The position numbers were made by a program, and so were the translations under genes. The notes beneath the pieces are model-generated. The model ran no database searches and was not told the origin of the DNA. It saw only the letters and a program-made list of their open reading frames with translations. A DNA stretch of 64,000 bases, from contig CANSKS010000007.1 of assembly GCA_947647615.1 (NCBI GenBank), positions 1 through 64,000 of the forward strand, in the 5' to 3' direction. Shown here one piece after another: positions 5,166-14,562 of the stretch. How positions within the stretch are numbered: position 1 is the first letter of the stretch; each line of letters begins with the position of its first letter. The DNA is from an uncultured Neglectibacter sp. (lineage in GTDB: Bacteria; Bacillota; Clostridia; Oscillospirales; Acutalibacteraceae).

Positions 5166-8100
5166 ATGGTAACCAGAGTTTTTGTGGAGAAGAAAAAAGG
5201 GTTCGATATCGAGGCTTCTCAAATGAAAGCCGACCTGAAAAAGAATTTAGGGATCTCCGGTTTGGAAGAGGTGCGCATCTTAAACCGGTACGATGTTTCC
5301 GGGCTTTCGGAGGAGCAGTTTAGCGCTGCTTCCAGAACCATTCTTTCCGAACCCAACATGGATGCGGTGTATGGAGAAGATTACGTTCTGCCGGAAGAAT
5401 ATTTGACCTTTGCTGTGGAGTACCTTCCCGGCCAGTACGACCAGCGGGCCGATTCCGCCGCCCAGTGCGTTCAGCTTCTGACCCAGGGAGAGAGGCCGGC
5501 GGTGCTTACCGCCAGAGTGATCGGCGTCAGAGGCCAGGTATCCCAAGAGGAGCTTCAAAAGATCAAAACATACCTGATTAACCCTGTAGAATCCCGGGAA
5601 GCCTCCTTGGAAAAGCCGGAGAGCCTGGAGCTTCAAGTGGAAACCCCGGCCGATGTGGCCCGGGTCATGGGCTTTACCGCTTGGGACGAAGCCAAAATGC
5701 AGGAATATTTCAATTCCATGGGTTTTGCCATGACCCTTTCCGACCTGCTGTTTTGCCGGGACTATTTCCGGGACGAGGAAAAGAGGGACCCCAGCCTTAC
5801 CGAACTGCGGGTGATCGACACCTATTGGAGCGACCACTGCCGCCACACCACGTTCCTTACCAGGCTGGAACAGATTCATGTGGAAGAGGGCCACTTGAGT
5901 AAAGCGGTAGAAGAGGCTTTGGCGGAATATCTGGCGGTACGGGCGGAGCTGTACGCCGGAAAAGACAAGCCCGTCTCCCTTATGGACATGGCCACCATAG
6001 GCGGAAAGTACCTGAGAAAAAAGGGCCTGGTGCCGGATCTAGATATCAGCGAAGAAATTAACGCCTGTTCCATAGAGGTTCCGGTGACCATAGACGGCAA
6101 AACAGAAACCTGGCTGGTGCAGTTCAAAAACGAGACCCATAACCATCCCACGGAAATTGAGCCCTTCGGCGGTGCGGCCACCTGCTTGGGCGGCGCTATT
6201 CGCGACCCCCTTTCCGGGCGGGCCTATGTGTACCAGGCTATGCGGGTCACAGGCAGCGGCGATCCTACCTTGCCTGTTGACCAAACATTGCCCGGAAAGC
6301 TGCCCACCAGGAAAATCACCACAGGCGCTGCGGCAGGTTATTCCTCTTACGGCAACCAGATCGGCCTTGCCACCGGCCAAGTGACGGAGCTTTACGATCC
6401 CGGCTATGTGGCCAAGCGCCTGGAGATCGGGGCGGTGGTGGGAGCTTCCCCAAAAGAGAATGTAAAACGGGAGGAGCCCCAGCCGGGAGATGTGGTGGTG
6501 CTGCTGGGCGGAGCAACAGGCCGTGACGGCATTGGCGGCGCAACAGGCTCCAGTAAGGCCCATACCGAAAAATCGGTAGAGGTGTGCGGGGCGGAAGTGC
6601 AAAAGGGAAACCCGCCCACCGAAAGGAAGCTCCAGCGCCTGTTCCGGAATGCCCGGGCGGCAAAGATGATCAAGCGCTGCAACGACTTCGGCGCGGGAGG
6701 CGTTTGCGTGGCCATTGGTGAACTGGCCCCCGGGTTGGAGATCAACCTGGATAAGGTCCCGAAAAAGTACGAGGGTCTGGATGGTACCGAGCTGGCTATT
6801 TCGGAATCTCAGGAAAGAATGGCTGTGGTGTTGGACGCCCGGGACGTGGCGGCCTTCCAGGCTTTTGCGGCCGAAGAAAACCTGGATGCCCAGGCAGTGG
6901 CGGTGGTCACGAAGGAACCTCGCCTGAAAATGGAATGGCGGGAAGATAAAATCGTGGATCTCTCCCGGGCGTTTTTAGATACCAACGGCGTCACCCAAAA
7001 GGCCGACGCCAAAATTTCCGCTCCCGTTGGGGAGGATTATCGCAACAGCGTGCCCGCCGTGCTGAATGGGAAGACGGGCATGGCGGCTTTGGAGGAAGAT
7101 TTAAAGCGTTTGGAGGTCTGCGGCCAAAAGGGGCTTTCCGAACGGTTTGACGCCAGCATAGGGGCAGGTACCGTGTTAATGCCCTTCGCGGGGACATACC
7201 AGCTGACGCCGGAAGAAGCGATGGTGGCGAAGCTCCCCCTGCTTTCCGGAGAAACCGACGATGCCACGGCCATGGGCTACGGCTATGTGCCGGGGATTGC
7301 CCGGTATTCTCCCTTCCTGGGGGCGGCCTATGCCGTAGTGGAAAGCCTTTCCAAGCTGGCCGCTGTGGGAGCAAACCCGCTAAAGGCCCGGCTTACCTTC
7401 CAGGAATATTTTGAACGGCTTCACGAAGAGCCCACCCGTTGGGGAAAGCCGGCTGCCGCCTTGTTGGGAGCACTGAGCGCCCAGCTGGGAATGGGGCTGC
7501 CGGCCATTGGCGGAAAAGACAGCATGTCCGGTTCCTTCGAACACTTGGATGTGCCTCCCACCCTGGTGAGCTTTGCGTTGACCATGACAAAGGCCAGCGC
7601 TACAATTTCCGCGGCGATGAAAAATCCGGGATCCCGGGTCGTGCTGCTCCCCATTCCCGAAACGGAAGAGGGGCTGCCCCATTGGGAAGGCTTGAAGGCC
7701 TATTACCGGGAGGTTTTAAAACATATAGAGGCCGGCGATATTATTTCCGCCGGTGTGGTACGGGAAGGCGGCGCGGCCGCCTGCGTGGCAAAAATGTGCT
7801 TTGGCAACCGGATAGGCTTCCAGTTTGCCCAGGGACTTTCCCGGGAAACCTTGTTTGCTCCCCGGGCCGGCGCTTTGGTGGCCGAGCTTTCCAGCCAGGC
7901 GGTGCTGGAACGGCTGGATACCGTGACCTTAGGGCATACCACCTGCCGAGATGCCATAGAATTGGAGGGGGAAACCCGCAAGGTGGAAGAGCTGGCACAG
8001 GTCTGGAACGGTACCCTGGAAAAGATATTCCCCAACTACGCGGAACCGGTGCCCGTTGCGGCAGATATCCCCCTGAAAAAGGAAAAATACCAGAAGAGCC

Positions 8101-8915
8101 CTGCTATCAAGGCGGCCAAGCCCAGGGTGGTAATCCCGGCCTTCCCGGGAACGAATTGCGAGGTCGATACTGCCCGGGCCTTTGAGAAGGCAGGGGCCCA
8201 GGCGGAGATTTTGGTGGTGAGAAACCTTTCTCCCAAGGATATTGAAGAGACCATAGACAGGCTGGAAAAGGCTATCCGCAGTTCCCAGATCGTCATGCTG
8301 CCCGGAGGCTTTTCCGGCGGCGACGAACCGGAGGGTTCCGGAAAGTTTATTGCTACCACCCTTCGGAATCCCAAGATCGCTCAAGCGGTTACCGACCTGC
8401 TGGAAGCCAGGGATGGCCTCATGCTGGGCATTTGCAACGGCTTCCAGGCCCTGATCAAGCTTGGGCTTGTCACCTATGGGAAGATCACGGAGCCGAAAGA
8501 GGATGATCCCACGTTGACCTTTAACTCTCTGGGCCGCCATGTGTCCCGTATGGTTTATACCCGGATCACCAACACAAAGTCCCCCTGGCTGGCGGGAACG
8601 ACGGCCGGTGAGCTTTACACCATTCCCGTATCTCATGGGGAAGGCCGGTTTGTGGCAGACAGCAAAGCCTTGAAGCGGCTTGTGGAAAACGGCCAGGTGG
8701 CCACCCAATATGTGGATCCCCACGGCGTGGTCAGCGGCGACATTCAGTGGAACCCCAATGGCTCCGTGTGTGCAATTGAGGGAATTACCAGCCCGGATGG
8801 CCGCGTTTTCGGCAAGATGGGTCACTCGGAGCGGAAGGGAAAGGACCTTTACAAGAACGTTCCCGGAAAAAAAGACCAGCTGTTGTTTGAATCCGGTGTA
8901 AGATATTTCAAATAA
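5166..8915 (+). CDS. purL: Phosphoribosylformylglycinamidine synthase (single chain, clostridial type)
   Basis: A 1249-residue FGAM synthase, which makes FGAM from FGAR, glutamine and ATP in purine synthesis. Clostridial single-chain form, comparable in length to the 1250-1300 residues usual for fused enzymes. Order: N-terminal PurS-like part, a linker with DTYWSDHCRHTTF near residue 225, two AIRS-like ATP-grasp halves (ETHNHPTEIEPFGGA, and later GGKDSMSG), and a C-terminal class I glutaminase (from about 980). That domain has the Cys nucleophile in GICNGFQAL near 1090 and a His in SHGEGRF. Start: ATG 5166 with GAAAGGA 8 nt upstream rather than ATG 5157, which overlaps the site. No other pur gene lies in the window. 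Confidence 0.97.
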   Translation: MVTRVFVEKKKGFDIEASQMKADLKKNLGISGLEEVRILNRYDVSGLSEEQFSAASRTILSEPNMDAVYGEDYVLPEEYLTFAVEYLPGQYDQRADSAAQCVQLLTQGERPAVLTARVIGVRGQVSQEELQKIKTYLINPVESREASLEKPESLELQVETPADVARVMGFTAWDEAKMQEYFNSMGFAMTLSDLLFCRDYFRDEEKRDPSLTELRVIDTYWSDHCRHTTFLTRLEQIHVEEGHLSKAVEEALAEYLAVRAELYAGKDKPVSLMDMATIGGKYLRKKGLVPDLDISEEINACSIEVPVTIDGKTETWLVQFKNETHNHPTEIEPFGGAATCLGGAIRDPLSGRAYVYQAMRVTGSGDPTLPVDQTLPGKLPTRKITTGAAAGYSSYGNQIGLATGQVTELYDPGYVAKRLEIGAVVGASPKENVKREEPQPGDVVVLLGGATGRDGIGGATGSSKAHTEKSVEVCGAEVQKGNPPTERKLQRLFRNARAAKMIKRCNDFGAGGVCVAIGELAPGLEINLDKVPKKYEGLDGTELAISESQERMAVVLDARDVAAFQAFAAEENLDAQAVAVVTKEPRLKMEWREDKIVDLSRAFLDTNGVTQKADAKISAPVGEDYRNSVPAVLNGKTGMAALEEDLKRLEVCGQKGLSERFDASIGAGTVLMPFAGTYQLTPEEAMVAKLPLLSGETDDATAMGYGYVPGIARYSPFLGAAYAVVESLSKLAAVGANPLKARLTFQEYFERLHEEPTRWGKPAAALLGALSAQLGMGLPAIGGKDSMSGSFEHLDVPPTLVSFALTMTKASATISAAMKNPGSRVVLLPIPETEEGLPHWEGLKAYYREVLKHIEAGDIISAGVVREGGAAACVAKMCFGNRIGFQFAQGLSRETLFAPRAGALVAELSSQAVLERLDTVTLGHTTCRDAIELEGETRKVEELAQVWNGTLEKIFPNYAEPVPVAADIPLKKEKYQKSPAIKAAKPRVVIPAFPGTNCEVDTARAFEKAGAQAEILVVRNLSPKDIEETIDRLEKAIRSSQIVMLPGGFSGGDEPEGSGKFIATTLRNPKIAQAVTDLLEARDGLMLGICNGFQALIKLGLVTYGKITEPKEDDPTLTFNSLGRHVSRMVYTRITNTKSPWLAGTTAGELYTIPVSHGEGRFVADSKALKRLVENGQVATQYVDPHGVVSGDIQWNPNGSVCAIEGITSPDGRVFGKMGHSERKGKDLYKNVPGKKDQLLFESGVRYFK

Positions 8916-8920
8916 GTTCC

Positions 8921-8954
8921 GCGGCCGCTGAGCCTGGTTTTGGCCAGCGGCCGC
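8921..8954. repeat. Strong GC-rich stem-loop between purL and alr
   Basis: GCGGCCGCTG (8921-8930) and CAGCGGCCGC (8945-8954) pair perfectly, and GCC/GGC extends the stem inside. No T tract follows on either strand, so it is not a typical intrinsic terminator; it may stabilise the purL 3' end or separate the purL and alr messages. Confidence 0.7.
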
Positions 8955-8987
8955 CCTGTTGCAGTTGGGACGAATGGAGGTAAGTAC

Positions 8988-10229
8988 ATGAAAGAGGTGT
9001 TAAGACGTACCTGGGCAGAAATAGACCTGGACGCCCTGGCCTGGGACTTTTCCCAAATTAGGAAGGCGGCCAACCCAAAGGCGAAGGTTTGCTGTGTCAT
9101 CAAGGCCGACGCTTACGGCCACGGGGCCGTGCGTATGGCCAAGGAGCTGGAAGCCTTGGGAGCAGATTGGTTTGCGGTTTCAAACCTGGAAGAGGCCTTG
9201 CAGCTTCGCCTGTCAAAGATCGAGGCGCCCGTACTCATTCTGGGCTATACTCCGGCGGAGGAGGCGGCAGCTCTTTCCCGGCACAATATTTCCCAATGCG
9301 TTTATTCCACAGAATATGGGGAAGCTCTTTCCCACTGTGCCCGAGAAGCCGGATGCGAGCTTAAGATTCATATTAAAGTGGACACAGGTATGAGCCGTCT
9401 GGGCTTTTGCTTTCAAGATATTGAGCAGGACAGGGGAACTGTCGAAGAAATCCAAAGGGTTTGCGGGCTCCCCGGCCTGGTTCCGGAGGGGATTTTTACC
9501 CATTTCGCTGTTTCCGACGAAGGGGACGGGGGAACGGCCTTTACCATGAGGCAGTTTGGGTGCTTCAAAGAAATGCTGGAGCTGCTTCAGGGAAGAGGAC
9601 TCCTCTTTCCCCTGCGCCACTGTGCCAACAGTGCTGCGATTTTTGATTACCCCTTGACTCACCTGGATATGGTGAGGGCCGGCATTATTACATATGGGCT
9701 GTACCCCTCCGACCAGGTACGGCACCGGTTGGAGCTTGCGCCGGTGCTCTCCCTTCGCTCGGTGGTTTCCCATGTGAAGACCATTCGGCCCGGGGCCACT
9801 GTCAGCTATGGCAGGGAATATTGCGCCACGAAGGAAAGAAGGGTGGTCACCGTGCCGGTGGGTTACGCGGACGGCTACCCCAGGAGCCTTTCTCCCGGCG
9901 GCGCTCAGGTGCTCATCAGAGGCACACGCTGCCACATATTGGGCAGAATTTGTATGGACCAGCTCATGGCGGATGTGTCCCATTTGGACCGGGTAGAGGT
10001 GGGGGACATTGTGACTCTCATCGGAAAGGACGGGACAGAAACTATTACAGCCGATGAGCTGGCGGGATGCGAGCACAGCATCAATTACGAAGTGGTATGC
10101 GGCCTTTCCCGAAGGGTGCCTCGGGTTTATTTGCGAAACGGAAAAGCGGACGGCATTTATAACCAGCTTTTGGCTTTCCCCGACGACCGGGGAGAAGAAA
10201 GCCGGGAAGAGAAAAAAGGGGGGCGGTAA
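8988..10229 (+). CDS. alr: Alanine racemase
   Basis: A 413-residue PLP enzyme that interconverts L- and D-alanine for peptidoglycan. The PLP lysine lies in CVIKADAYGHGA near residue 39 and the catalytic tyrosine in PVGYADGYPRS near 292. An N-terminal TIM barrel and a C-terminal beta domain are complete; MDQLMADVS and GDIVTLIG are also typical of the family. Start: ATG 8988 with GGAGG 8 nt upstream, in place of an in-frame start 48 nt earlier. The C-terminus has a charged tail (GEESREEKKGGR) beyond the fold. The TAA overlaps the ATG of tex by one base, so the two are translationally coupled. Which alanine racemase role (growth, spore) it serves is unknown. Confidence 0.95.
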   Translation: MKEVLRRTWAEIDLDALAWDFSQIRKAANPKAKVCCVIKADAYGHGAVRMAKELEALGADWFAVSNLEEALQLRLSKIEAPVLILGYTPAEEAAALSRHNISQCVYSTEYGEALSHCAREAGCELKIHIKVDTGMSRLGFCFQDIEQDRGTVEEIQRVCGLPGLVPEGIFTHFAVSDEGDGGTAFTMRQFGCFKEMLELLQGRGLLFPLRHCANSAAIFDYPLTHLDMVRAGIITYGLYPSDQVRHRLELAPVLSLRSVVSHVKTIRPGATVSYGREYCATKERRVVTVPVGYADGYPRSLSPGGAQVLIRGTRCHILGRICMDQLMADVSHLDRVEVGDIVTLIGKDGTETITADELAGCEHSINYEVVCGLSRRVPRVYLRNGKADGIYNQLLAFPDDRGEESREEKKGGR

Positions 10230-12394
10230 TGGTGGAACAAAGCGAGATGATCGGGCTTCTGGCAAAGGAGCTTCAAGTGCGGCCGGAGCATGCCGCGGCT
10301 GTGGCAGAGCTGTTGGACGAGGGGAATACGGTGCCCTTTATCGCCCGTTACCGGAAGGAACGCCACGGCGCCATGGACGACCAAACCATTCGCCTGCTTT
10401 CCGAACGGCTTCAATACCTGCGGGGCCTGGATGCCAGAAGAACCGAGGTAAAAAACGCCATAGAAGAGCAGGGAAAGCTGACGCCTCAGCTGGAAGCTGC
10501 CATAGAGGCAGCCTCTACCCTGGCGGAGGTGGAGGATATTTACCGTCCCTACCGTCCCAAGCGCCGCACCCGGGCCAGCGTGGCCAGAGAAAAGGGCTTG
10601 GAGCCCTTGGCACAGCTGCTGTTTTCCGGTCAAGGGGGAAAGGCTTCCCCCTTGACCTTGGCGGAGGGCTATGTGAATGAAGAAAAGGGCGTGGAGACCC
10701 CGGAGGAAGCTCTGCAGGGCGCAAAAGATATCATAGCGGAAGACCTTTCCGATGATGCCAAGATCCGCCGCCGCTTGCGGGACCAGCTGCAGCGCACCGC
10801 CGTGCTTTGTTCTCAGGCTGCCACAGAGGAAGATACGGTATACCGGCTCTATTATGAATTTGAAGAGCCGGTAAGGAAGCTGCAGAGCCATCGGGTGCTG
10901 GCCATTAACCGGGGGGAAAAAGAAGAGGTGTTGAAGGTTTCTCTCCGGACGGAGGAGGAAAAGGCGGTTTCTACCATATTGGAAGGCGCCGTGAAGCCGG
11001 GCCATCCCTATGAGTCCCTTTTACGGGAGGTTTCAGAGGACGCCTGGAACCGGCTGATCTTCCCTTCCCTGGAACGGGAGGTGCGCAACGACCTTACCGA
11101 AAACGCCAACGAACAGGCCATTCATACGTTTGCCCTGAACCTGCGGCCTTTGCTGATGCAGCCCCCGGTCAAAAACCAGGTGACACTGGGCTTTGACCCG
11201 GCTTACCGTACCGGCTGCAAGCTGGCGGTGGTAGACGGTACAGGCCGGGTGCTGGAAACCGGGGTGATTTATCCTACGAAGCCTCATAACAAAGTGGAAG
11301 AGGGAAAAAAGATCCTGCGGGCCTTGTGCGACCGCCATGGGGTAACCTGCATTGCCATTGGCAACGGCACCGCCTCCCGGGAATCGGAAATATTCGTTTC
11401 GGATTTTTTAAAGGAATATGGGAGAAAGGTCTCCTACATGGTGGTCAGCGAGGCGGGGGCTTCCGTGTATTCCGCTTCGAAATTGGGCGCGGAGGAATTC
11501 CCGGATTACGATGTTTCCCTGCGCTCTGCCGTTTCTATTGCCCGCAGGCTGCAAGACCCCTTGGCAGAGCTGGTGAAGATAGACCCCAAGGCCATTGGCG
11601 TAGGGCAGTACCAGCACGACATGCCCCAGGCCAAGCTTTCCGAAACCCTGGACGGGGTGGTGGAGGACTGCGTCAACGCCGTGGGCGTAGACTTGAACAC
11701 TGCTTCCCCCTCTCTGCTGCGCCGGGTGGCCGGGATTTCCCAGATGGTGGCCAAAAACGTGGCGGCCTACCGGGAAGAAAAGGGCCGTTTTTCCTCCCGG
11801 AAGGAGCTTTTGAAGGTTCCAAAGCTGGGACCTAAGGCCTTTGAACAATGCGCCGGATTTTTGCGGGTGCCGGAAAGCGAAAATGTGCTGGACCATACCG
11901 CGGTACACCCGGAATCTTACCAAGCGGCGGAAAAGCTGCTTTCCCTTTGCGGCTACCAGCTTTCCGAGGTAGGAAGCCTAAAAGATTTGGACGGCAGGCT
12001 GAAGGCTTACGGACCGGAAAAAGCGGCGGAAGCCTGTGGGGTAGGCTTGCCCACTCTGCGGGATATTGCGGCGGAACTGCAAAAGCCTGGCCGGGATCCC
12101 CGGGACGAGCTGCCGCCGCCCCTGCTGCGCACCGATGTGCTGGAGCTGAGCGATTTGAAGCCGGGCATGAAGCTTACCGGCACGGTGCGCAATGTGGTAG
12201 ATTTCGGTGCGTTTATCGATGTGGGCGTTCACCAGGATGGTTTGGTCCATTTATCCCAAATTTGCGAAAAATTCATTCGTCACCCTTCGGAGATCCTTAC
12301 GGTGGGAGATATTGTGGATGTAACCGTGCTGGAGGTGGATCCGGTGAAAAAGCGGATCGCTCTTACCATGAGGGAGCAAAAAGGAAGAGCATGA
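10229..12394 (+). CDS. tex: Tex family transcription accessory protein
   Basis: A 721-residue Tex/YdcI homologue of usual length that binds nucleic acid and is tied to transcription and RNA handling. Order: N-terminal helical and HTH-like region (AARYRKE-type segment PFIARYRKERHGAMDD near residue 35), YqgF/RNase H-like domain (about 320-460, TLGFDPAYRTGCKLAVVD), helix-hairpin-helix motifs (490-560, GVDLNTASPSLLRRVAG) and a C-terminal S1 domain (from about 640, GTVRNVVDFGAFIDVG, DGLVHLSQI). It starts on the TAATG overlap with alr behind a G-rich site. Its stop codon lies inside the following terminator stem. Confidence 0.95.
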   Translation: MVEQSEMIGLLAKELQVRPEHAAAVAELLDEGNTVPFIARYRKERHGAMDDQTIRLLSERLQYLRGLDARRTEVKNAIEEQGKLTPQLEAAIEAASTLAEVEDIYRPYRPKRRTRASVAREKGLEPLAQLLFSGQGGKASPLTLAEGYVNEEKGVETPEEALQGAKDIIAEDLSDDAKIRRRLRDQLQRTAVLCSQAATEEDTVYRLYYEFEEPVRKLQSHRVLAINRGEKEEVLKVSLRTEEEKAVSTILEGAVKPGHPYESLLREVSEDAWNRLIFPSLEREVRNDLTENANEQAIHTFALNLRPLLMQPPVKNQVTLGFDPAYRTGCKLAVVDGTGRVLETGVIYPTKPHNKVEEGKKILRALCDRHGVTCIAIGNGTASRESEIFVSDFLKEYGRKVSYMVVSEAGASVYSASKLGAEEFPDYDVSLRSAVSIARRLQDPLAELVKIDPKAIGVGQYQHDMPQAKLSETLDGVVEDCVNAVGVDLNTASPSLLRRVAGISQMVAKNVAAYREEKGRFSSRKELLKVPKLGPKAFEQCAGFLRVPESENVLDHTAVHPESYQAAEKLLSLCGYQLSEVGSLKDLDGRLKAYGPEKAAEACGVGLPTLRDIAAELQKPGRDPRDELPPPLLRTDVLELSDLKPGMKLTGTVRNVVDFGAFIDVGVHQDGLVHLSQICEKFIRHPSEILTVGDIVDVTVLEVDPVKKRIALTMREQKGRA

Positions 12395-12417
12395 CCCGTG
12401 ACGGGCCATGCTCTTTT
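12385..12417. terminator. Bidirectional terminator between tex and the DUF4317 gene
   Basis: AAGAGCATG and CATGCTCTT form a 9-bp stem, with CCCG/CGGG continuing inside. TTTT follows on the plus strand and TTTTT on the minus strand. It overlaps the tex stop codon and serves the convergent pair. Confidence 0.85.
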
Positions 12418-12469
12418 GGCAAATAGGGCGCTGCTTGGAAGCCGGTAAAATTGTAAGGCTGGAAGCCAA

Positions 12470-13624
12470 TTATTGGGGAGAATCTGCGTTTTCTTCCTGG
12501 AAGCACACAGGGACGCCGTTGACCTCTACACCGTCCTCCGCCCGGATCAAGATGTATTTGGCGCCGTCGATCACTCTGGTTTCCACCAGACCGCTGAATT
12601 CCGGCGACACCTGAATGGTCACATTGGGAGTACACACCTGGAAATGTTTGGTATCTATCAGGAGTTTGGGGTTCAGCTGGGCGTCATCTCCAAACTCCTC
12701 CTGGAATTTTTCGCCAAAGGCCTGGCTCTTTTCCGGGGAGGCCCCACAGGATTCCAGTACCTTTTCCACCGCTTTCTGGGAAAGGGTGAGGGGTTCCGGG
12801 GATTTGCTGGCTTTATGTTCCTCAATAATTTCGGAAAACTGGTCGTGAATGGCCTGCATCATATCGAAGCTGCACTCCTTGTCCAGGCTTTCTGCCAGCA
12901 TGCTTTGGAAGGTTTCCCTTTGTTCTTCCGCAGGCATGGAGGCCTCTACATGGAACACCGCCTCGGTGAATTCCGGGTGGTTTTCTTCGGAGCTGCGGGT
13001 GTAGTAAAGGGCGTTGTAGATGTTGGTGCTGCGGTCGTCAAAAGCTGGGAACAGAAAGCCCAGCTCCGGCGGGGCCACCAGCCAGTCGGTCTTGCGGTTT
13101 TGCAGCTGGTTTTCCGGTATGTCGTAGCTCAGCGCGGGAGTGGTGGTTTTAATGGGGCAAATTGCGCACAGGAAATAGGAATAGACCTCGGAACCGGCGT
13201 CGTCCTGGCGAAAGCCATCTTTGGAGCGGTATGGCACATCGTAAGTATCGTAGGCCATTAAGATCAGGTAAGTACCTTCCCAGGCCAAGGCTTCCGAAAC
13301 CAGCTGGAAAAAGCTTTGCAAGGCTTCTTCGTCCTTTAATTTGGAATTTTTCAAGGCCATCAAAAGCCGGTGCTCGGGGCTGTCCACTACCTGTTGGGTA
13401 GTAAAGGAAATATCGGTGAGATTTTTGCCTAAGGTGCCGGAAAGGGCCCTTTTCAGCACCTTCAAAAAGATTTCGGCATCCTCCTGGGGCATCATGGCCA
13501 TGGACTGGTCAAACCGGGACACAATCTCCCTTTTTTCGTTGACGTAGCAACCCAACACATGGGTAATGCTGTTTTTATCGGGCTGGAATCTGCGGCGGAT
13601 TTCCGCAATTTCTTTTTCGTTCAT
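12470..13624 (-). CDS. DUF4317 family protein
   Basis: A 384-residue soluble protein of the DUF4317 family, common in Clostridia and of unknown function. The start, MNEKEIAEIRRRFQPDKNSI, and the internal blocks GCYVNEKREIVSRFDQS and AYDTYDVPYRSKDG are family hallmarks. No catalytic or membrane motif is seen; the C-terminal 90 residues form a beta-rich part (IQVSPEFSGLVETRVIDG). It is monocistronic, with its own promoter and the shared terminator. The start is the ATG used by the family; GGAAGGAG stands rather far upstream (about 13 nt). Confidence 0.85.
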   Translation of the reverse strand: MNEKEIAEIRRRFQPDKNSITHVLGCYVNEKREIVSRFDQSMAMMPQEDAEIFLKVLKRALSGTLGKNLTDISFTTQQVVDSPEHRLLMALKNSKLKDEEALQSFFQLVSEALAWEGTYLILMAYDTYDVPYRSKDGFRQDDAGSEVYSYFLCAICPIKTTTPALSYDIPENQLQNRKTDWLVAPPELGFLFPAFDDRSTNIYNALYYTRSSEENHPEFTEAVFHVEASMPAEEQRETFQSMLAESLDKECSFDMMQAIHDQFSEIIEEHKASKSPEPLTLSQKAVEKVLESCGASPEKSQAFGEKFQEEFGDDAQLNPKLLIDTKHFQVCTPNVTIQVSPEFSGLVETRVIDGAKYILIRAEDGVEVNGVPVCFQEENADSPQ

Positions 13625-13717
13625 GGGTTTGGAAACGCTCCTTCCTAAAAGCCGGAAGCCTTATGGCTTTGGCGCAAAGCTTTTTTGCAAGCATGAAATT
13701 TGTGCGATACATGGGTT

Positions 13718-13747
13718 ATTATAGCACATCGCTTGGGAAAGGGGCAA
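13718..13747 (-). promoter_or_regulatory. Promoter of the DUF4317 gene
   Basis: On the minus strand TTGCCC (13742-13747) and a perfect TATAAT (13718-13723) are 18 bp apart, about 95 bp before the start codon. Confidence 0.65.
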
Positions 13748-13823
13748 ACGCTTTTTTGGTTTTTGGTTTCCGGCAGCCTGGGAGGCGATGCCGGGACTTA
13801 ATTTCGCAGAGGAGAGAAAAGGC

Positions 13824-14483
13824 TTGTATATTGTGTGGGATTGGAACGGCACTTTGCTGGATGACGCTGCCTTATGCGTGAAAGTGATGAACGGATTATT
13901 GGAAAAACGGGGCTTGCCCCTGTTGGGAAGCTTGGCCCATTACCGGGAGCTCTTCACTTTCCCTGTAAAGGAGTACTACCGGCGCGCGGGGTTAGACTTG
14001 GAAAGAGAATCCTTTTCGGCTTTAGCGCTGGAATATATCGCGCCCTACAACCGGGCTGCTTTGGAATGCGGCTTATGCCCCGGCGCCAAAGAGGCTTTGG
14101 CCTGGCTGCAAAAGCAAGGCGCCAGGCAGCTTATCGCTTCGGCTTCCCAGGAGGATGCCCTGCGAGCCCAGGTGCAGCGCCAGGGCATTTCCGAATATTT
14201 TGAGGCAATTCTGGGCGTGAAAGACAGTTATGGCAGCGGGAAAGAAGGGGTGGCCTTGGCATACCTGAAGTCGCAAGGGGCAGACCTGGGACAGGTGTGG
14301 TTCCTGGGCGATACGGTACACGATTGGGAGGTAGCTAAAAGCCTGGGCTGCCGGTGCGTTTTGGTGGCCCAGGGCCACCAGAGCATTTCTGTGTTAAAAG
14401 GCACCGGCGCTCCGGTGCTTCCCGACCTGTTTACCCTGCCTGGCTTCCTGGGAGAAAGAACCGGTTCGGAAGAATGCCCCTGA
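13824..14483 (+). CDS. HAD superfamily hydrolase
   Basis: A 219-residue HAD-IA type phosphatase resembling phosphoglycolate phosphatases. Motif I is DWNGTLLDD at the N-terminus (nucleophile Asp). Motif II has IASASQED, motif III the Lys in GSGKEGVALAYLK, and motif IV is WFLGDTVHDWEVAKSLG. The second Asp of the usual DxD is Asn, a variant seen in other clostridial HADs that may change the acid/base step. Substrate unknown. The TTG at 13824 is chosen because AGGAGAG lies 7 nt upstream and the fold begins right there; the ATG at 13788 has GGAGG only 2 nt away. Confidence 0.82.
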   Translation: MYIVWDWNGTLLDDAALCVKVMNGLLEKRGLPLLGSLAHYRELFTFPVKEYYRRAGLDLERESFSALALEYIAPYNRAALECGLCPGAKEALAWLQKQGARQLIASASQEDALRAQVQRQGISEYFEAILGVKDSYGSGKEGVALAYLKSQGADLGQVWFLGDTVHDWEVAKSLGCRCVLVAQGHQSISVLKGTGAPVLPDLFTLPGFLGERTGSEECP

Positions 14484-14562
14484 ATTTTCCGATTTTTCTA
14501 AAATCCTGCGGAAAGCTGGAAACTGCATATGGTGTTTTCTTAGGGCGTGGAGGTCTGCCTTT

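Noticed and set aside
7439-8185. 248-codon reading frame inside purL
   Set aside because: Out-of-frame shadow of purL in GC-rich sequence; the purL frame is intact throughout.
12473-13261. 262-codon plus-strand reading frame opposite the DUF4317 gene
   Set aside because: An antisense shadow of a clear family protein on the minus strand; no site or promoter.
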